This document shows positions 59,659 through 64,000 of a stretch of DNA of 64,000 nucleotides, piece by piece; the first letter of the stretch is position 1; each line of letters starts with the position of its first letter. Below the pieces are notes generated by a model. The model saw nothing but the letters and a program-made list of their open reading frames with translations, did no database searches and was not told the origin of the DNA. Position numbers and translations under genes: made by a program. This DNA comes from JAFEDN01 sp963795715 (lineage in GTDB: Bacteria; Pseudomonadota; Gammaproteobacteria; Coxiellales; Coxiellaceae): positions 1,178,001 to 1,242,000 of the forward strand of contig CAWCIY010000002.1 in the NCBI GenBank assembly GCA_963795715.1, read 5' to 3'.

Positions 59659-61753
59659 ATGATGATAGAAACCAAAATTCAACCCCAACACACGGCCAAA
59701 CCAGCGTATATTTACCTTCGGCAATCGACGATGGCACAAGTACGCTTCAATCAGGAAAGTACTCAGCGCCAATATGCTCTTCGAGACAAGGCACAGCAGA
59801 TGGGATGGCCTCAACAAGCGATCAAAATATTGGATGGGGATTTAGGATTATCGGGCAGTCAAGCGAATCACCGCGAAGATTTCAAATTGCTCGTAGCGGA
59901 TGTTTCGATGGGGAAAGTCGGAGCAGTCTTTGCTTTAGAAGCTTCTCGACTATCACGGTCCTGTACCGATTGGCATCGTTTATTGGAATTATGCGCGATT
60001 AACGAATACATTGATTATCGACGAAGATGGTTGTTACAATCCTGCCGATTTCAACGACCAATTGTTGTTGGGAATCAAGGGGACCATGTCGCAGGCCGAG
60101 CTGCATTTTATTCGCGCGCGCCTCCAGGGAGGGAAAATGAATAAAGCTAAAAAAGGTGAGTTGCGATCACCATTGCCCGTAGGGTTATGTTATGACGAAG
60201 AAGGCCACATTATACTTGACTGTGATGAGCAAGTGCGCCACGTTATTCAGTTATTGTTTAAAGTGTTTAAGGAAAAGGCAGCTGCTTATGCCGTTGTTAA
60301 ATATTTCATGACAGAATGAAATTTTATTTCCTAGACGCGCCTACGGTGGTGTTTGGAAAGGAAAATTAATATGGGGAACATTGACAGATTCTCGTGTATT
60401 AGATGTGGTAAAAAATCCTAATTATGCAGGCGTTTACGTATATGGCCGTCATCGCTTTAATAAAAAATTATCGAGTACTGGCCAATTACAAATAACCACT
60501 CAGCGTTTACCCATGGAGTGAATGGCCTGTCATGATAAAAGATCATCATGAAGGGTATATTTCTTGGGAAGATTATTTAAATAATCAAAAAATTCTTGAA
60601 AAAAATAAAACGAATGGATTAGAAAACTTAACCTCTACAGCAGCACGGGAAGGACACGCTTTATTGCAAGGATTACTCATCTGTGGTCGTTGTGGTTATC
60701 GCCTGACAGTGCGCTATACAGGGATATAATGGGATCCGTCCGACTTACCAGTGTAATTGGCAAAAACGTAATGGAGTTAATCCTAAATCGTGTTTTTCCG
60801 TATTAGCTGCTCCATTAGATCAGACTATTTCAAAAAAAATATTAACTGTCGTGAACTCGACTCAAATTGATATCGCAATTAAAGCATTTGAAGAACTGGA
60901 ACAAAGAGGCGAAGCCTTAGAAAAACAGTGGAAAATGAAAATAGATAGAGCGGATTATGAAGCGCAAATTGCCCAGAGGCGATATGAGGAAGTAGATCCT
61001 TCTAACCGTCTAGTCGCTACAACACTGGAAAAACGTTGGAATGAATCACTTATTATACTGGAAGAAATTCATAAAAAATATGCTGAATATCAAGAAAAAA
61101 ATTCGCTTGTTCAGATAAAACAGAAAAAGGAAGATATTGTTGAATTAGCTAAAAATTTCCATGTCCTTTGGAATGCTGATTCTACTCAAACTAAAGATCG
61201 TAAACGAATTTTACGACTGCTTATCAAGGATATCACGGTAGAGAAATTAATTCATGCCAGAAAAAGTATTTTACATATTCGCTGGCAAGGTGGGGCCACG
61301 GAAAGCATAGAAGTAGAATTACCTCAAAAATCACATGAAAAATGGCGTCATTCTCCTGAGTTGATTGAAAAAATCCGACAATTATCATTGACGATGACTG
61401 ATCAACAAATTGCTGAGCAATTTAATCAAATGGGATTGAAAACCAATAAAGGAAATTCTTTTACGGTAGAGAGTATTCAATGGATTCGATATAAGCATAA
61501 AATTTCTCTGCCGCTGCAAAAAGAAGGAGAGATATCTATCATGGAAGCCGCCGAAAAATTTAACGTGAGCCATTATGTGATTCGTGATTGGATTAAACGT
61601 GGTATGCTTAGCAAGCGGCGTATCGGCTTAAAGTTCTGGTTACTTATTGATCCAGAAAAAGAGCTTGAACTCAAGAGGATAGTTGAAAATTCAACTAAAA
61701 TTGCTATTGCGCGATCAAAATCCCAAAATCAAATTGTAGGAGGTGTATTATGA
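59659..61753 (+). pseudogene. Large serine recombinase with at least four frameshifts
   Basis: Start ATG at 59659 with GGGAG upstream. The N-terminal resolvase domain has YIYLRQSTMAQVRF, with Ser23 in the catalytic position, and ALEASRLSRSCTDWHRLLEL. Frameshifts occur near 60,003, 60,318, 60,522 and 60,728; the pieces continue with LIIDEDGCYNPADFNDQLLL, GVWKGKLIWGTL, the zinc ribbon GLLICGRCGYRL, the coiled coil, and a C-terminal HTH (EAAEKFNVSHYVIRDWIKRG). It presumably inserted the element before decaying. Confidence 0.88.
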
Positions 61754-61765
61754 AGTCACTGTCGG

Positions 61766-62005
61766 TATCCCCAAAGGCCTTACTCCACCATCTCGTTTTG
61801 GTATTTCTACTCTCAACACCGGTGGTGGAAAATAACACCCCGACGACAATCGGTTCCACAATTTGCAAAGATTATCTTTTAGATTTTCTTCAAATTGTTT
61901 TATTGACTGTTCGTCAACTCCAGCAGCACCTCCTCGCGCTTTTATCCGTTTATATGCCTCAAAAACTGCTTGTTTTGAGATTTCAAACGGCTTTGCTAAA
62001 CTCAT
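61766..62005 (-). pseudogene. Outer intron reverse transcriptase, N-terminal part
   Basis: Starts MSLAKPFEISKQAVFEAYKR at the ATG at 62005, continues GGAAGVDEQSIKQFEENLKD and YFPPPVLRVEIPKRDGGVRP to LGIPT, where the recombinase element cuts in. It corresponds to residues 1-80 of the inner intron's RT. The 62006-62546 interval holds the 5' ribozyme domains and no other gene. Confidence 0.88.
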
Positions 62006-62546
62006 TAAATCCTCCCATTTCTGGTTGTCTAATTAATTTAACTAAAACAAGGTTATCCCTTCGCTCTACCTCCATTACAGCGGTTTCATCACTACTACAG
62101 ATAACTCCGCTCCTGAATCCCACATCGGTACTCTGATTCTTGTAGGATCTCTACTTGAATTTCTCCCTTAACATTGGGATTCGAGGTTCTCACGTTCCAC
62201 ACATAAGCCTGTATCCAAGTCGTGCCACCTTTACACCGGATGCCATCTAAACAGTAAACAGGTTCCTTTTAGATTTATCCTGGGCGAAGACAGTTCCCAG
62301 TTTTGACATCATTTGCTTTCTTTCGACGCTTCAATAGTGGTTCGCTTACGCTCACCTCTTGGACACTTACATAACGCAGTCTCGCTGCGCCTTTTCCTAT
62401 AACGCTTTTCACCTTAGCTTTCACTAAGCAACTTATAGGTTGTTTGCAACCTTCGCCTGCACAACGGTTGCGAGGGGCCTACCCTCATCTTATGTGCAGC
62501 ATGACTCTAAACTAATTCCATTTTGTTTAGTGCCTTCGTGACACAC

Positions 62547-62748
62547 TATCCTCCGAATAACGTAACGGAGTCTCCACAAATAACTTATATAATGCAGTAC
62601 CGCCACGAAAAGCTAAAGAATCAGCCAAGAGGGACTCCTGAAAAATTTCAACCAATACCCGGCTGATCAGTAAATCCTGTTCTACCTAGAAATCTTGCAA
62701 CCAGGGCGCATTTTTTCGCCATTCCGTAATATAAACTTTAGGGATCAT
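62547..62748 (-). pseudogene. abiEii: abiEii toxin gene, first exon, with nonsense mutation
   Basis: The ATG at 62748 overlaps the TGA of abiEi (ATGA), the normal arrangement of this operon. It reads MIPKVYITEWRKNAPWLQDF, then a TAG at 62686-62688 where the family has Gln (QVEQDL), then VEQDLLISRVLVEIFQESLL, LAFRGGTALYKLFVETPLRY and SED. GGT and SEDID form the nucleotidyltransferase active site; the exon ends at 62547 inside the Ile codon of SEDID. Type IV toxin that transfers nucleotides to tRNA or other targets; now inactive because of the stop, the intron, and the lost 3' end. Confidence 0.9.
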
Positions 62749-63545
62749 ATTTCTAACTCCAACTCAATGTTAACCCATACATTCCATTTTTTATCCTTTC
62801 TTTCCTTGCGATGTGCCGCATGAGGCTCCAGAAAACAAGGTTGTAATCGTTTGCCTTTAACCGCCTTTTCTAATATTTTGCTTAATTGAGGATGTTCTAG
62901 AAAATTAAATAAATAGCCTAATCGCTGCACCCATGTAAATTCGCGGCTTTGTTGAATCAATGATACCAACTTATCAGCATTGATCTTTTCATACAACTCG
63001 GATAGGACAGTGGCGACATAGTCCATTCCACCGCAATGATGGGAATAAATGACCAAGTCCCTGGCAGTGGCTTCGGGAGTCGATACTTGCACAATGCCGT
63101 AATGCGTATTGAAATTCTGAACCGGGACTTGGCTGACGTCTTTCCTAGCCACAAATACAATATGTGCCTGACCGCAATGAATGGGCAAGCGAGTTTTATT
63201 GATCACTACCTGAAATTGCTGTGGCTGCTGATGCGCTGAGCCGTGAAACTGCGCGGCGCTCAGTAAACCCACATAATATGGCTGAGCTAAATACTCCATC
63301 AACTCATGGATAAAGTATTCCGGCGGCATACAACCGGCCTTTCGATATTCTGGCGGTAGAATCAAGTAAAATCCATGCACCAAGGTAGCTATGACTCTTT
63401 TTTTACGCAAACGCTGGATGCCAGCTTGAGCCGCAACCGGCAAAAGATGGAGCGTTTTTGCCATTTCCTGGACAGTGAAGGTATAGCACCCTCCCGCCAT
63501 AAGGTCATTAATATAAGTTAAACTATCCATGATAGGAGCACTCAA
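62745..63545 (-). CDS. abiEi: AbiEi-type antitoxin/transcriptional regulator
   Basis: 266 aa, the length of the long AbiEi form. N-terminal winged-helix (AGGCYTFTVQEMAKTLHLLP, IQRLRKKRVIATLVHGFYLI) and C-terminal domain (YYVGLLSAAQFHGSAHQQPQ, VSTPEATARDLVIYSHHCGG). AbiEi represses its own operon and neutralises AbiEii toxin through repression and interaction. It remains intact although its toxin partner is broken, as expected if loss of the toxin is tolerated. The start ATG at 63545 has AGGAGCACTCA-like sequence around; an upstream GTG is possible. Confidence 0.92.
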   Translation of the reverse strand: MSAPIMDSLTYINDLMAGGCYTFTVQEMAKTLHLLPVAAQAGIQRLRKKRVIATLVHGFYLILPPEYRKAGCMPPEYFIHELMEYLAQPYYVGLLSAAQFHGSAHQQPQQFQVVINKTRLPIHCGQAHIVFVARKDVSQVPVQNFNTHYGIVQVSTPEATARDLVIYSHHCGGMDYVATVLSELYEKINADKLVSLIQQSREFTWVQRLGYLFNFLEHPQLSKILEKAVKGKRLQPCFLEPHAAHRKERKDKKWNVWVNIELELEI

Positions 63546-63773
63546 CCAAATTGCTAATTAAACCTCAAAAATCGTCGAAAATCAACTATTTTATGGTTTG
63601 TATTAGCATAAATCCTAATATTTAACCCTACCAAACAGAGCGGGAAGTGAAGGGAAAACACCGAAGATAATAAATGCCATACGAGGGAAGTGTAAAATAC
63701 TATCTCAAATACCCGAAGTCGATGACGGCTAAGATTAGGCATGGTAGATGCCGTTATGGTATTGAAATTGGAA

Positions 63774-64000
63774 TCAAACTACAAATTGATCCATCGGTAA
63801 TATTTGATAATCGTCATTGACTCTATCTTTTCCTAGCGGCCAAATTCTGGCTTGCTGAGTCGATTGTACAGAAGACCCTCGATCGCCTTTTCCTTTATTT
63901 ATTTTGGTTTCTTTGGTTTCCTCCGTAATCGTCTGACGTGCCAGCTCATAAGCCATTACAGCCTCTCGGGCAATTTTCTTAATTTCATAGCCAAGAGCCG
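63774..64000 (-). CDS. Hypothetical protein, N-terminus outside window
   Basis: The frame continues to the right edge without a stop (reading ALGYEIKKIAREAVMAYELA just inside), so only the last 75 residues are seen. The tail is charged and ends GKDRVNDDYQILPMDQFVV. I recognise no family. The 228 bases down to the abiEi start contain no other gene. Confidence 0.45.
   Translation of the reverse strand, partial: ALGYEIKKIAREAVMAYELARQTITEETKETKINKGKGDRGSSVQSTQQARIWPLGKDRVNDDYQILPMDQFVV

Larger units (their letters stand above)
58806..61765 (+). mobile_element. Decayed serine-recombinase element (DUF5372-DUF6788-recombinase)
   Basis: A 2.96 kb segment interrupting the outer intron RT between its PTV codons. 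GTCGG occurs at both edges (58801-58805 and 61761-61765), compatible with the short core exchanged by a serine recombinase. Gene order DUF5372, DUF6788, recombinase, all on the plus strand, is the known set of such elements; two of the three are frameshifted. Confidence 0.78.
55844..62546 (-). mobile_element. Outer group II intron in abiEii, with nested insertions (6.7 kb)
   Basis: The 5' end at 62546 reads GTGTGTCACG (consensus GUGYG) and the 3' end at 55844 reads ...TACTTGAC (ends AC). Domain V is at 55884-55917 and domain VI follows. Removing the interval joins GAGGATA to TCGATTTA and restores the AbiEii reading frame. The intron's own DNA is about 1.87 kb; the rest is a second group II intron (56487-58359) and a recombinase element (58806-61765). 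Confidence 0.9.

Overview
The window (64 kb, AT-rich) looks like a host-associated gammaproteobacterium, most plausibly of the order Legionellales. The reasons are the density of eukaryote-like proteins (ankyrin, LRR, TIR-like, kinase, WD40, two C-terminal CaaX boxes), an EmrAB-TolC type pump, a ParD-like gene overlapping map, and heavy load of insertion sequences, group II introns and pseudogenes. The genus cannot be fixed from the sequence alone.

Layout. 1-4.5 kb: an unknown gene cut by the window edge, then a 1.07 kb segment (unknown 146-aa gene plus BPL_N-type amidotransferase) present twice, separated by a complete IS4-family element and the remnant of a second one. 4.5-8.4 kb: a polytopic membrane protein, ParD-like/map pair and a DUF6314 gene, with two large palindromic intergenic elements. 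8.5-23.5 kb: mostly intact chromosomal genes: an unknown 656-aa protein, mscL, a 73-aa CaaX protein, a three-gene multidrug efflux operon carrying a palindromic element between its last two genes, a soluble hybrid histidine kinase that also ends in a CaaX box, two unknown proteins, a Bcr-like MFS transporter and an oligopeptide-binding lipoprotein. 23.6-29.1 kb: a decay zone (recombinase, group II intron, FAD-protein, hydrolase, integrase, YhcG and Ada/MFS fragments) with two intact genes, a P450 ending in an 11-base C tract and a divergent protein kinase. 29.1-36.9 kb: an intimin-type (inverse autotransporter) adhesin with about 18 repeats and an ankyrin protein whose last codons are displaced by an IS66 element with an 8-bp target duplication.

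37-50 kb is an accessory island: a TIR-domain protein, a RhuM/Fic relic, small island genes, the 3' half of a tRNA-Lys (an att-like scar), and an operon of a Fis-like regulator overlapping a 2613-aa protein. That giant has pseudokinase, degenerate NACHT, active-looking kinase, NACHT with Walker A, pentapeptide repeats and 14 WD40 units: a tandem duplication of a kinase-NACHT module in which the first copy has lost its catalytic residues.

50-64 kb is a nest of mobile DNA. An abiEi/abiEii toxin-antitoxin operon is interrupted by a group II intron exactly inside the nucleotidyltransferase SEDID motif; joining the exons restores RYSEDIDLVQ. The outer intron's reverse transcriptase is itself interrupted by a second, apparently complete group II intron inside its YADD motif, and by a decayed serine-recombinase element (DUF5372, DUF6788, recombinase). 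An IS66 element then separates the abiEii remnant from an unrelated gene start, and an LRR protein and a disordered protein lie head to head with both 5' ends apparently truncated.
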